Source of the DNA: Geodermatophilus dictyosporus
GTDB taxonomy: Bacteria; Actinomycetota; Actinomycetes; Mycobacteriales; Geodermatophilaceae
DNA: 64,000 bases
Direction: 5' to 3'
Assembly: GCF_900115505.1 (NCBI RefSeq)
Contig: NZ_FOWQ01000003.1
Coordinates: 186,001 to 250,000, forward strand
The first letter of the stretch is position 1. Every line of letters starts with the position of its first letter. The translations under genes and the position numbers were made by a program. The notes beneath the pieces were generated by a model. That model was given only the letters and a program-made list of their open reading frames with translations. It had not been told where the DNA came from and did not search any database. This document shows, in pieces, positions 26,292-33,947 of the stretch.

Positions 26292-26326
26292 GTGGTGACC
26301 GCGCCGGGCTGCTGCGCGGTCACCAC
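26292..26326 (-). terminator. terminator hairpin after the second sugar-1-phosphate transferase
   Basis: A perfect 13-bp stem (GTGGTGACCGCGC with GCGCGGTCACCAC) and 9-base loop begin 27 bases past the leftward stop. It lies in the 244-base gap 26109-26352, which otherwise carries the promoter region of the DoxX gene. Confidence 0.75.
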
Positions 26327-26352
26327 CCTCGGCCTGGCGCCACCGTCGTCGC

Positions 26353-27816
26353 TCAGTACGCCCCGTCGCCGCGCAGCACCGTGACGAGCGTCTTGCCCAG
26401 GATCATCAGGTCGAAGGTCAGTGACCAGTTCTCCACGTAGCGGACGTCGATGCGGACCGAGTCGTCCCAGGACAGGTCGGAGCGACCGCTGACCTGCCAC
26501 AGGCCGGTCAGTCCCGGCTTGACCAGGAACCGCCGGTGCATGTCGGGGCCGTAGAGCGCCACCTCATGGGGCAGCGGCGGACGCGGGCCCACCAGGGACA
26601 TCTGACCGCACAGCACGTTGAGCAGCTGGGGCAGCTCGTCGAGCGAGTAGCGACGCAGGACGCGCCCGACCGGGGTGACCCGCGGGTCGTCCCGCAGCTT
26701 GAACAGCACGCCGTTCCCGTCGTCGGCGCCCTGCCGCGGCAGCGGCACCCGGTCGGCGTCGACCACCATGCTGCGGAACTTCAGCATGCCGAACCCCTGC
26801 CCACCGCGGCCGACCCGCTCCTGCCGGAAGAACACCGGCCCGGGACTCGAGGCCTTGACCGCCGCGGCGACGACCAGGAGCAGCGGGAGCAGGAGGACGA
26901 GGCCCACCAGGGCGGCGGTGCGGTCGAAGGTCTCCTTGACCAGCCGGCGCACGCCGTGCAGCTCCGGCCGCTCGACGTGCAGGAGGGGCAGGCCGCAGGA
27001 CGGGCGGATCCGCACCCGGGGGCCGGCGAGCTCGGTCACGGCCGGTGCCAGCAGCAGCTCGGCGCGGGTCCGTTCCAGGTCCCAGCCGAGACGGCGCAAC
27101 GCGCTGCCGTCCAGCTCGGGGGTCGGCAGCACGGCGACGGTGTCCACCTCGTGGGCGCCGACCACGTCGACGACGTCGTCGAGGTCCCCGAGCACCGGCA
27201 GGCCGTCGAAGGACGCGGTGGCCGGCGAGGGCAGGCAGCAGCCGATCACGCGGTAGCCGTGGTGCGCCTCGCGGCGCAGCTGCTCGTGCAGTGCCGCGAC
27301 CGCGGAGCGGTGGCCGACCAGCAGCGTGGTCTGCAGACACCTGCCCTCGGCGCGCCGGTGGTGCAGCCACGTGCGCTGCGCGTACCGCTGGCTGAGCGTG
27401 AACAGGCAGCTCAGGGGCACGGCCACGACGACGAACCCGCGGGCGACCTCCAGCCGCAGGGCCCAGGAGAGGGTGCCGACCCCCGCGAGCAGCATGGCCG
27501 TGGCGAGGAAGACCCGGCGGAACTCCTCGGGTCCGTCCCAGAGGAAGCGCTGCTCGTAGGCCCGCGCCAGGGACATGACGGCCACCCACACCAGCGGTGT
27601 GAGCAGGGGGAGGGCGGGCGCCTCGACCGCTCGGACCTCCGGGCCTGCGCCGGGAGCCAGCCAGCTGCTGAGCGCGGCGGCCACGAGGGCGCAGGCGGCG
27701 TCGGCGGCCACCAGGCGCCGGACGTACGTCGTGCGCCAGGCACGACGGGCGACGGTCCCGTCGCCCCGGAGGGAGGACCGCTGGGTGTCGAGGGGGACGC
27801 TGTGGACAGACCTCAT
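26353..27816 (-). CDS. second polyprenyl-phosphate sugar-1-phosphate transferase
   Basis: A 487-residue paralogue of the protein at 928-2436, with the same layout: about four N-terminal membrane segments, a CoA_binding_3-like domain (TLLVGHRSAVAALHEQL onwards) and a C-terminal transferase domain. The transferase domain has MLKFRSMV, the catalytic pair D393-E394 in YSLDELPQLL and the KPGLTGLWQVSGRSDLSWDD block, identical to paralogue 1. It would start a lipid-linked glycan on undecaprenyl phosphate. ATG 27814-27816 has AAGGA eight bases upstream. Carrying two initiating transferases 24 kb apart in one locus suggests either two glycans or two alternative first sugars. Confidence 0.92.
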   Translation of the reverse strand: MRSVHSVPLDTQRSSLRGDGTVARRAWRTTYVRRLVAADAACALVAAALSSWLAPGAGPEVRAVEAPALPLLTPLVWVAVMSLARAYEQRFLWDGPEEFRRVFLATAMLLAGVGTLSWALRLEVARGFVVVAVPLSCLFTLSQRYAQRTWLHHRRAEGRCLQTTLLVGHRSAVAALHEQLRREAHHGYRVIGCCLPSPATASFDGLPVLGDLDDVVDVVGAHEVDTVAVLPTPELDGSALRRLGWDLERTRAELLLAPAVTELAGPRVRIRPSCGLPLLHVERPELHGVRRLVKETFDRTAALVGLVLLLPLLLVVAAAVKASSPGPVFFRQERVGRGGQGFGMLKFRSMVVDADRVPLPRQGADDGNGVLFKLRDDPRVTPVGRVLRRYSLDELPQLLNVLCGQMSLVGPRPPLPHEVALYGPDMHRRFLVKPGLTGLWQVSGRSDLSWDDSVRIDVRYVENWSLTFDLMILGKTLVTVLRGDGAY

Positions 27817-27943
27817 GGATCGAGTCCTTCGTGCGGGCGGCGCAGGTGGGCGCCGGGAGAGCGGGAGATCGAGGAGGCACGCTCGAGTGCCGTCGGGTGT
27901 CCGGCGCGGCGCCGGGCCGAGGGAGGGGCGAGGAGCGCGTCGC

Positions 27944-29293
27944 TCAGCCGGGACGGGTGCCCGGTTGCCCCGCTCGCTGGGTGGCGTGTCCGGCCGCCCG
28001 CTCGATCCGGCGTACCGCCGCGGAGGACGACGCCAGGTCGGCCCCGGCGCCGGGCACCGCGAGCGGGGACCCTCCGGTGAGGTCCGGGCCGCCCGAGGAC
28101 GCGACGGTCCCGGACGACGCGGTGGTCGCGGAGCCCGACGGCGCGGGCGGGCCGACGGGGACGGCCGGCGGAGGTGGGGGCGGGGGAGGTGGCGACACCG
28201 GCGCCGACGGTGACCACGTGGGGCTCGACGCGGGGGCGAGGACGGATCCGCCACCGCCGACGGGGTCGTGGCCTCGGGGCGAGGGCGGCGTGTCCGTCGC
28301 CGTCGCCGGGGAGCGGGCGCACAGGACCGGGGACGCCTGCCCGGTGCCGTCGACGGCGTCGGGACCCGCCCCGGTCACCGGCCCGGAGGGCGCGGCGCCG
28401 TCCACCGGGCCGGCCGGGGCGACGGCCGGCACCTCGGCGGGGACCGGCTCGGTGGCGACCGTGGTGACCGTCGTCAGGACGGTGGACGGGACCGTGACGG
28501 TCTCGAGGGCCGGCTCCGCGACGCCGGACGGATCGACGGTGCTGGTCGGCTCGACGGGGACGACCGGATCGGCGGCGGTGTCCGGCTCGACGGGGACGAC
28601 CGGATCGACGGGGACGACCGGATCGACGGGGACGACCGGATCGGCGGCGACGACCGGATCGGCGGCGGTGTCCGGCGCGGCGGGCTCGACCGGCTCGCCG
28701 GAGCCGCCCGGGTGCCCGTCGGTGTCGGTCCGTCCGTCGGTGCCGGTCGACGGCGGGGCGTCAGGGTCGTCCGGGGCGGTGTCCGTGGCCGACGGTGCGC
28801 CGGAGGTGGGCGGCGTCGGCTCGGGCTCCGGTGTCGCAGGCTCCGGTGTCGCCGGGGGAGCCGGGGCCGACGGCGGTGTGGCGACCGGCGCGGACACGCC
28901 GGGTGACGCTCCGGCCGGTGGAGGGTCCTCGCCGGCGGCGGGCGGCGGTAGGGCGGGTGTGGTCGACCCGTCCGTGTCCGACGTGGGCGCGACCGGGGGC
29001 GTCCCGGTCGCCGGCGGGTCCGCAGGCGCCGGCAGCGGTGACGGGACGTCCTCCGCGGGGGCGGTCCCCGGCTCCTGGTCCGCGGCCGTCGGCGCCGGTG
29101 TCTGCCGGGTGTCCGCGACGGTGTCCGCGACGGTGTCCGCGGAGGCGGGATCCGCCTGCAGCGCCAGCACGAACCACCCGGCGACGACGAACAGGGTGAT
29201 GGCGAGGAGGCGTCGGACCGTCAGGGCACCCCGGTGCAGCTCTGCGGGCGCCGGGAGCGGCACCGCACTGCTGCTCCTGGGATCGCTGTCCAC
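27944..29293 (-). CDS. secreted Pro/Val/Thr/Ala-rich low-complexity protein
   Basis: A 449-residue protein of unknown function. Residues about 27-52 form a signal peptide (basic RR, then LLAITLFVVAGWFVLALQA, cleavage near PASAD). The mature part is nearly all Pro, Ala, Thr, Val, Asp and Ser, with a hexapeptide repeat DPVVPV and related units around residues 205-245, and a polyproline run near 380. It is predicted disordered and wall-associated or extracellular. The opposite strand is also open for 533 codons, but only this strand has a credible signal peptide. Start GTG 29291 has no good ribosome site. Its place at the edge of the glycan locus suggests a surface role, which is inference. Confidence 0.65.
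   Translation of the reverse strand: MDSDPRSSSAVPLPAPAELHRGALTVRRLLAITLFVVAGWFVLALQADPASADTVADTVADTRQTPAPTAADQEPGTAPAEDVPSPLPAPADPPATGTPPVAPTSDTDGSTTPALPPPAAGEDPPPAGASPGVSAPVATPPSAPAPPATPEPATPEPEPTPPTSGAPSATDTAPDDPDAPPSTGTDGRTDTDGHPGGSGEPVEPAAPDTAADPVVAADPVVPVDPVVPVDPVVPVEPDTAADPVVPVEPTSTVDPSGVAEPALETVTVPSTVLTTVTTVATEPVPAEVPAVAPAGPVDGAAPSGPVTGAGPDAVDGTGQASPVLCARSPATATDTPPSPRGHDPVGGGGSVLAPASSPTWSPSAPVSPPPPPPPPPAVPVGPPAPSGSATTASSGTVASSGGPDLTGGSPLAVPGAGADLASSSAAVRRIERAAGHATQRAGQPGTRPG
28551..28672. repeat. 18-bp tandem repeat inside the secreted protein gene
   Basis: A unit close to GACGACCGGATCGACGGG recurs with small changes, giving the DPVVPV hexapeptide on the minus strand; variant units replace GTCGACC with GCCGCC. 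Copy number probably varies between strains. Confidence 0.7.
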
Positions 29294-29493
29294 GCACCCC
29301 GCCTCGGTCCGCTCCTGGCCTCTGTCCGCTCCGAGCAGCCACCATCAGCAGCAGGACGACGCCACGTCAACGCCACCTGGCCGGCCGCGGCGTGTCCGAG
29401 CCGCCACTCCGGTCGACCGTCACGCACGGTGAACAGTCGCTCGACGATTCGAGCACTCGGGGTCCGGGCCGCCGCCCCCCGGCCGGCAGGGCC

Positions 29494-30936
29494 TCAGTCG
29501 GTCCGGCTGCAGTACACGGTGAGCGGTGAGCGCTTGCGGAACAGGAACGACGACGCCGCGGGGGCCGTCTCGCCGTCGTAGGCCACCGCCTCGGGTCCCG
29601 ACCACAGCTGCACCCGCACCTCCGGGGTGGCCACGGTGGCGTAGCCGGAGCTGCGGTCGCTGACGCCCAGCAGCGCGCCGAGCACCGCCCGGGTGCGGCT
29701 GAACGGGACGTCGGCGCGCAGGTACTGGACGTCGAGCAGCCCGTCCTCCAGCCGCGGCCGCCACGCCGGCGCCAGCCCGCGCGGGGTGTAGCGGCAGTTG
29801 CCGACGAAGAGGATCCAGACCTCGACCGGCCGGCCGTCGACCACCATCGACACCGGCTGCTCCTCGCGCAGCACCCGGGCGGCGGCCACCGCGGTGGCCA
29901 GCCAGCGCCCCAGCCGGCCCTCCAGGGCGTCGCGCCGCCGCACCAGCTCGGGGTAGGCGCCGATGCTCGCGGTGTTGAGGAAGGGCACCCCGTTGACCTC
30001 GGCGACGTCCACGCACACCGCGCGTCCGTGCTCGACCGCCGCGGCCGCCTCCTGCGGCGTCTCGACGCCGAGGTCGCGGGCGAAGTGGTTGAGCGTCCCG
30101 GCCGGCACGACGACGAGGGGCAGGTCGTGCTCGAGGGCCACCGCTGCGGCGGCGGCCACGCTGCCGTCCCCGCCGGCCACCCCGAGCGCGCGGACCCGGT
30201 CCGAGCGGGCCGCCTCGGCCAGCAGCTCGCCCACCCCGCGCTCCGCCGAGGCGGACTGCACCTCGGCGGCCGGCAGCAGCTCCCCGACCTCCGCCGCCGG
30301 GTCGTACCACTCCGGCCCCGAGCGCGGGTTGACCGCGACCACCAGGCCCTCCCCGCCGGGCAGCGCCGGCGCCGCGGAGGCCGGGCGGACCCGCGCCGGC
30401 TCGGTGGGCGGCACCGGCCACCACCGCCGCCCGGCCAGGGCCACCCCGGTGCCGATGGCCAGGCCCGAGACGACGTCGCCCGGGTAGTGCACGCCCACGT
30501 GCACCCGGGAGTAGCCGACCGCCAGCGCCAGCGGCCCGAGCGCCGCGCCGGCCAGCGGGCTCTCCAGGGCCACGCCCGCGGCGAACGCGCCTGCCGAGGC
30601 GGAGTGGCCGCTGGGGAAGGAGAAGGTGTGGTGTGCCCGGGACAGCCTGCGGTGGCTGGCCAGGTTGGCGAGGTCGGGCCGCACCCGGCCGAAGAGCTTC
30701 TTGAGGACGGCGTTGACCACGGTGCTGGACACCGCCAGCGAGCCGACCCCGCGCAGCGCGCCGCGCCGGAGCCGTCCGCGGCGCAGCCCCAGCACCAGGG
30801 CGACGGCGAACCAGAGCTTCCCGTGGTCCGCGGTGACCGACAGCCGGCGCAGCCACCGGTCGGCGGGGGAGTCGGGCAGCGCCCCGATCGCGGCGTGCAG
30901 CCGCGCGTCCCAGTACCGGAGCCGCAGCGGGGTCAC
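29494..30936 (-). CDS. PAP2 phosphatase - diacylglycerol kinase fusion
   Basis: A 480-residue two-domain lipid enzyme. The N-terminal half is a membrane PAP2 phosphatase with all three motifs: KKLFGRVRP, FPSGHSAS and SRVHVGVHYPGD (catalytic histidine). The C-terminal half is a DAGK/LCB5-type lipid kinase with VVAVNPRSG, the nucleotide-binding GVAGGDGSVAAAA and VVPAGTLNHFARDLG. It likely converts between phosphorylated and free lipids (phosphatidate/diacylglycerol or undecaprenyl lipids), a useful function near lipid-linked glycan synthesis. The protein begins at 30936. The 200-base gap 29294-29493 downstream holds nothing recognisable except the upstream region of the secreted repeat protein. 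Confidence 0.9.
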   Translation of the reverse strand: MTPLRLRYWDARLHAAIGALPDSPADRWLRRLSVTADHGKLWFAVALVLGLRRGRLRRGALRGVGSLAVSSTVVNAVLKKLFGRVRPDLANLASHRRLSRAHHTFSFPSGHSASAGAFAAGVALESPLAGAALGPLALAVGYSRVHVGVHYPGDVVSGLAIGTGVALAGRRWWPVPPTEPARVRPASAAPALPGGEGLVVAVNPRSGPEWYDPAAEVGELLPAAEVQSASAERGVGELLAEAARSDRVRALGVAGGDGSVAAAAAVALEHDLPLVVVPAGTLNHFARDLGVETPQEAAAAVEHGRAVCVDVAEVNGVPFLNTASIGAYPELVRRRDALEGRLGRWLATAVAAARVLREEQPVSMVVDGRPVEVWILFVGNCRYTPRGLAPAWRPRLEDGLLDVQYLRADVPFSRTRAVLGALLGVSDRSSGYATVATPEVRVQLWSGPEAVAYDGETAPAASSFLFRKRSPLTVYCSRTD

Positions 30937-30969
30937 CCGACGGACGTTACGGCCCCGTCCGGACCGGCG

Positions 30970-31503
30970 TCAGGTCTTCCGGCGGGCGCGGTAGGCGGCC
31001 ACGGTCGAGCGGCTGGCGCAGGTGTTGGAGCAGTAGCGCCGGCTGGCGTTGCGCGAGGTGTCGACGTAGACGTCGTCGCAGCCCTCGGCCGAGCAGACGC
31101 CCAGCCGCTGCCAGCCGTGCTGGGCGACCACCTGCGACAGGCCCATGGCCACCGTCGTCGTCAGCTGCTCGAGCGCCGGGGCGTCGGGGCGGGCGTAGTG
31201 CAGGTGCAGCTCGCCGTCGTGGTCGGTGGCGTAGGGGTGCGGGCGGGCCAGCGCGAGCAGCTCGTTGAGCCGGGTGATCACCTCGTCCTGGGTGGCGGCG
31301 ACGGCGACCGCCCGCACGAGGTCGGCGGTCGCGGCGGCCCGGCGCGCCTCGGCGGGGGAGAGCTCGAGGGGCGTCTCGAGGGTGAACCACTCGTCGTGCG
31401 CGCGCAGGAACGCCTCGGCCCACCCGGGGTCGGCGTCGCGGTCGGCGTTGGCCAGGTCGATGGCCAGCTCGACCGCGTTCGATCCGTAGGTGTCGTAATC
31501 CAT
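30970..31503 (-). CDS. CGNR zinc-finger (ABATE-type) transcriptional regulator
   Basis: A 177-residue protein with an N-terminal helical ABATE-like stress-binding region and a C-terminal CGNR zinc finger, CSAEGC...YVDTSRNASRRYCSNTCASR. This supplies four cysteines for zinc and a basic segment for DNA. ATG 31501-31503 is used because GGGAG lies a few bases upstream; an open frame to 31542 would run through the operator. It is divergent from an MFS transporter gene, with a 30-bp palindrome between them (31531-31560), so it very likely represses or senses for that transporter. The ligand is unknown. Confidence 0.87.
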   Translation of the reverse strand: MDYDTYGSNAVELAIDLANADRDADPGWAEAFLRAHDEWFTLETPLELSPAEARRAAATADLVRAVAVAATQDEVITRLNELLALARPHPYATDHDGELHLHYARPDAPALEQLTTTVAMGLSQVVAQHGWQRLGVCSAEGCDDVYVDTSRNASRRYCSNTCASRSTVAAYRARRKT

Positions 31504-31523
31504 GTGACTCCCTACCGCCCTGC

Positions 31524-31529
31524 TAGTCT
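31524..31529 (+). promoter_or_regulatory. -10 box of the MFS transporter promoter
   Basis: TAGTCT is identical to the -10 hexamers before tRNA-Ser(GCT) (32836) and tRNA-Ser(CGA) (58784). Transcription would begin near 31536, inside the palindrome, so a bound repressor would block initiation. TACTGT at 31558-31563 is an alternative, nearly leaderless box. Confidence 0.45.
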
Positions 31530-31530
31530 T

Positions 31531-31560
31531 GTAGGTGGTCAACGTCGATTGACCGACTAC
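31531..31560. promoter_or_regulatory. 30-bp palindromic operator between CGNR regulator and MFS transporter
   Basis: Symmetric half-sites GTAG-NN-GGTCAA (31531-31542) and TTGACC-NN-CTAC (31549-31560) are centred on 31545/31546; 10 of 15 positions per arm pair. The site ends nine bases before the transporter start and 28 bases from the regulator start. Confidence 0.6.
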
Positions 31561-31568
31561 TGTTCCTG

Positions 31569-32804
31569 GTGCTGCAAGTGGTGAAGCGGGTCCTCGTCGT
31601 GCGTTCCTACCTCTCGGTCTGGCGTCTGCCGTCCGCTCCCGTCCTGCTGGTCGCCGGGTTCGCCGGCCGGCTGCCGTCGGCGATGGTCCCGCTGGCGCTG
31701 CTGCTCATGGTGCAGCAGCAGACCGGTTCCTACGCCGTGGCCGGGCTCGCCGCGGCCACCTACGGGCTGGCCATGGCGGCCATGGCCCCGGTGCTCGGTC
31801 GGCTGGCCGACCGGCGCACTCCCCGGCCGGTCCTGCTCGCCCAGGCCGCGGCCTACCCGCTGCTGCTGGTCCTGCTCGTCGCCACCGTCCTCGGGGGTGC
31901 CCCGACGGTGGCCGTCGTGGGCGCCTCCGCCGCCGCCGGGGCGAGCACGCCGCTGGTCTCGGGGGCGGTCCGCGCGATGTGGTCGCGGGTCGACCCGGGC
32001 GTGCGCGGCACGGCCTACGCCCTCGACGCCACCGCCACCGAGCTGGTCTTCGTGGCCGGCCCGACGCTGGTCGCCGCGCTGGCGGTGCTGGCCACTCCGG
32101 CGTGGGCGCTGGCCGTGGCCGGGGTGCTCGCGGTGGCCGGCGCGACCGGCGTCGCGACGTCGTCGGCCATGCGCGGGTGGGTGCCGGTGCCGGCGGCGAC
32201 CCGGACCAGCCCGTTCGCCACGGTGCTCGCCCCCGGCATGCCGCGGGTGCTGCTCAGCGGCACGGCGCTGATGCTCGGCTTCGGCGCGCTCGAGGTCGCC
32301 GTCCCGGCGTTCGCCGACGCGGCCGGCTCGCCGGGGCTCTCCGGCCTGCTGCTCGCGCTGTGGTCCCTGGGCTCGGTCGCCGGCGGGCTGTGGTTCGGCG
32401 CCCGGGTGGTCAGCGCCTCGTTGCCGCGCCAGTACCGCTGGCTGCTGCTCGGCGTGACCATCGGGCTGGCCCCGCTCACCGCGGCCTCCAGCCCGTGGGT
32501 GCTCGGCGCCCTGCTGTTCCTCGGCGGGACGGCGATCGCGCCCACGCTGACCGTGCAGAACTCGCTGGTCGGCGCGCTCGCCCCGGCGCACGCCACGACC
32601 GAGGCCTTCACCTGGCTGTCGACGATCGCCACGGGCGCCTCGGCGGTCGGCGCGGCGCTCGGCGGCGCGCTGATCGACGGCCCGTCCGGGGTGACCGGCA
32701 GCCTGGTCCTGGCGGTCGCGGGGGCGGCGCTCGCGGTGCTGGTGACGCTGGTGCCCGGCCGCCGTCCGGTGCCGGCCGCGGCCCCGGAGCGCGTCGCCGT
32801 CTGA
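31569..32804 (+). CDS. MFS transporter (drug-efflux-like)
   Basis: A 411-residue protein with 12 predicted membrane helices. It has the motif-A-like LGRLADRRTPRPV between helices 2 and 3 and a charged central loop near residue 195 (SAMRGWVPVPAATRTSPF). The general layout is that of major-facilitator exporters; no sugar- or antibiotic-specific signature is visible. GTG 31569 is used; GTGs at 31578 and 31581 are also in frame. Its promoter overlaps the palindrome shared with the divergent CGNR regulator, suggesting efflux induced by a small toxic ligand. Transport direction is inferred from family and regulation. Confidence 0.88.
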   Translation: MLQVVKRVLVVRSYLSVWRLPSAPVLLVAGFAGRLPSAMVPLALLLMVQQQTGSYAVAGLAAATYGLAMAAMAPVLGRLADRRTPRPVLLAQAAAYPLLLVLLVATVLGGAPTVAVVGASAAAGASTPLVSGAVRAMWSRVDPGVRGTAYALDATATELVFVAGPTLVAALAVLATPAWALAVAGVLAVAGATGVATSSAMRGWVPVPAATRTSPFATVLAPGMPRVLLSGTALMLGFGALEVAVPAFADAAGSPGLSGLLLALWSLGSVAGGLWFGARVVSASLPRQYRWLLLGVTIGLAPLTAASSPWVLGALLFLGGTAIAPTLTVQNSLVGALAPAHATTEAFTWLSTIATGASAVGAALGGALIDGPSGVTGSLVLAVAGAALAVLVTLVPGRRPVPAAAPERVAV

Positions 32805-32875
32805 CCCGCCCTGGGACCCCGGGAGGGGGCGCTGGTAGTCTCATCCGCGGTGGTTCCGAGGGGACTCGGACCCCG

Positions 32876-32964
32876 GGAGGCTTCGCCTAGTCCGGTCTAT
32901 GGCGCCGCACTGCTAATGCGGTTTGGGTTAATCCCCATCCCGGGTTCAAATCCCGGAGCCTCCG
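32876..32964 (+). tRNA. tRNA-Ser(GCT)
   Basis: The acceptor stem GGAGGCT/AGCCTCC is followed by discriminator G; CCA is not encoded. The anticodon stem CCGCA/TGCGG holds the loop with GCT. The long variable arm and TTCAAAT T-loop fit a class II serine tRNA reading AGC/AGU. A TAGTCT -10 box lies at 32836-32841. Confidence 0.95.
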
Positions 32965-32985
32965 CGCACGACAACTGCACAGCAC

Positions 32986-33058
32986 GCACCCGTAGCTCAA
33001 CGGATAGAGCATCTGACTACGGATCAGAAGGTTAGGGGTTCGAATCCCTTCGGGTGCA
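32986..33058 (+). tRNA. tRNA-Arg(ACG)
   Basis: The acceptor stem GCACCCG/CGGGTGC has discriminator A, the anticodon stem is TCTGA/TCAGA with loop CTACGGA (anticodon ACG, wobble A34 to be deaminated by TadA), and the T-loop is TTCGAAT. It lies 21 bases after tRNA-Ser(GCT), probably on one transcript. CCA is not encoded. Confidence 0.95.
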
Positions 33059-33077
33059 CGTCTGGTTGAGACAGCGC

Positions 33078-33109
33078 CTGCGGGTCTCCCCTCCGGGGGA
33101 GGCCCGCAG
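33078..33109 (+). terminator. terminator hairpin after the tRNA pair
   Basis: CTGCGGG-T-CTCCCC pairs with GGGGAG-G-CCCGCAG across a TCCG loop, a 13-bp stem with one internal mismatch, beginning 20 bases after tRNA-Arg. Confidence 0.8.
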
Positions 33110-33176
33110 TCGTCTCTCCGGGGCCTCGTGGGCGCGGTGTGTGCTCCCCGGCGCGGGCGGCGACCACGTCCTGCGC

Positions 33177-33458
33177 TCAGCGGTGGCGCGCGGTGCGGAC
33201 CGCAGGCCGGCCGGATGACGACGCGGTCCAGGCCCCCGGGTCGCCCTGGCGGTGTTCCGTCACCTCGACGGTGGCCGTCCACTCGTAGCACGGCACGTCG
33301 TGCCGGCCCGTCGTCCGCGTCGGCCCCTCGATCTGCAGCGTCGACCAGTCCGGCCTGACGCCGTCGGCGGCTGCCAACAGCCAGAGCTGTCCGCGTAACC
33401 CCGCGGCCGCCCGCGCCCGGTCGTCGTACGGCACTGCGGCAGCCGCTCGGTACGTCAC
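33177..33458 (-). CDS. small hypothetical protein
   Basis: A possible 93-residue protein beginning VTYRAAAAVPYDDRARAA and ending in a basic tail. I do not recognise a family. In its favour: mixed hydrophobic and charged composition with Trp and Tyr (RGQLWLLAAADGVRPDWS, CYEWTATVEV), unlike the Arg/Pro/Gly shadows around it, and a GGGCGG stretch just before the GTG. Against it: no conserved motif and no operon partner. The frame is open upstream to 33713, but that part is low-complexity. Confidence 0.45.
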   Translation of the reverse strand: MTYRAAAAVPYDDRARAAAGLRGQLWLLAAADGVRPDWSTLQIEGPTRTTGRHDVPCYEWTATVEVTEHRQGDPGAWTASSSGRPAVRTARHR

Positions 33459-33947
33459 CCGCCCAGCGTGGTCCGGCAGGCCCCGGCAGGGCACCGGTCG
33501 GTCGCGGGACGTCACCCGTGCGGGTCGCTCGGCGACGACCTGGTCCTCGACGGCGGCCGGCGGTGCCCGGGAGGCGGCGGAGCGCCGGGCCTGCCCCTCG
33601 ACGCGAGCCGGGCGTGCGGGTCCTCGCCCCCGTCGGGGCTCCCACGAGCCGCGATCCCTCGAGGCGCCCACCTCGTGAGGGAGCTGCGGGTGCGCGTCCG
33701 GTCGGGACCGCACCGCGGCCCCGACCTCCTCGTGGAGGGCGGGGCCGCGGTGTCTCCGGGGTCGGGTGCGGGGCGTGGCCGCACGGGGTGTGGATGTGTG
33801 GGGCGGGGGGCCGGTCCTGGCGGTCTGGCCGCGTTGGTCGATCCACCGAGCTGTCGGTGGCCACTCGTTTGCCGGCTGCCCCCGCCCACGACAACTGTGA
33901 GCCGCGTCACAGGGAGAGTCAACCCCGCGTCCGCCCGGGCGTGTCGA
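33459..33947. other. 489-base gene-poor region
   Basis: No supportable gene is present. Apart from the strong hairpin at 33712-33751 the sequence is GC-rich without motifs I can name. The first part may carry the promoter of the small leftward gene; the last part follows the end of the hydroxy-acid oxidase gene. Confidence 0.5.
33712..33751. terminator. long hairpin, probable terminator
   Basis: A 12-bp stem (ACCGCGGCCCCG with CGGGGCCGCGGT) continues into an inner CCTCC/GGAGG stem around TCGT, so nearly all 40 bases are paired. It lies about 200 bases past the leftward oxidase gene. Confidence 0.55.

Noticed and set aside
28535..28690. CRISPR-like array
   Set aside because: The 18-bp units are contiguous without unique spacers and encode a peptide repeat.
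27831..29432. 533-codon open frame on the plus strand opposite the secreted repeat protein
   Set aside because: Composition is Gly/Ser/Thr-rich low complexity, it has no signal peptide or motif, and it runs through the neighbouring regulatory gap. The minus strand has a clear signal peptide.
32876..33109. tRNA pair as an integration site of a mobile element
   Set aside because: No integrase, no partial tRNA repeat and no foreign-looking gene cluster is nearby.
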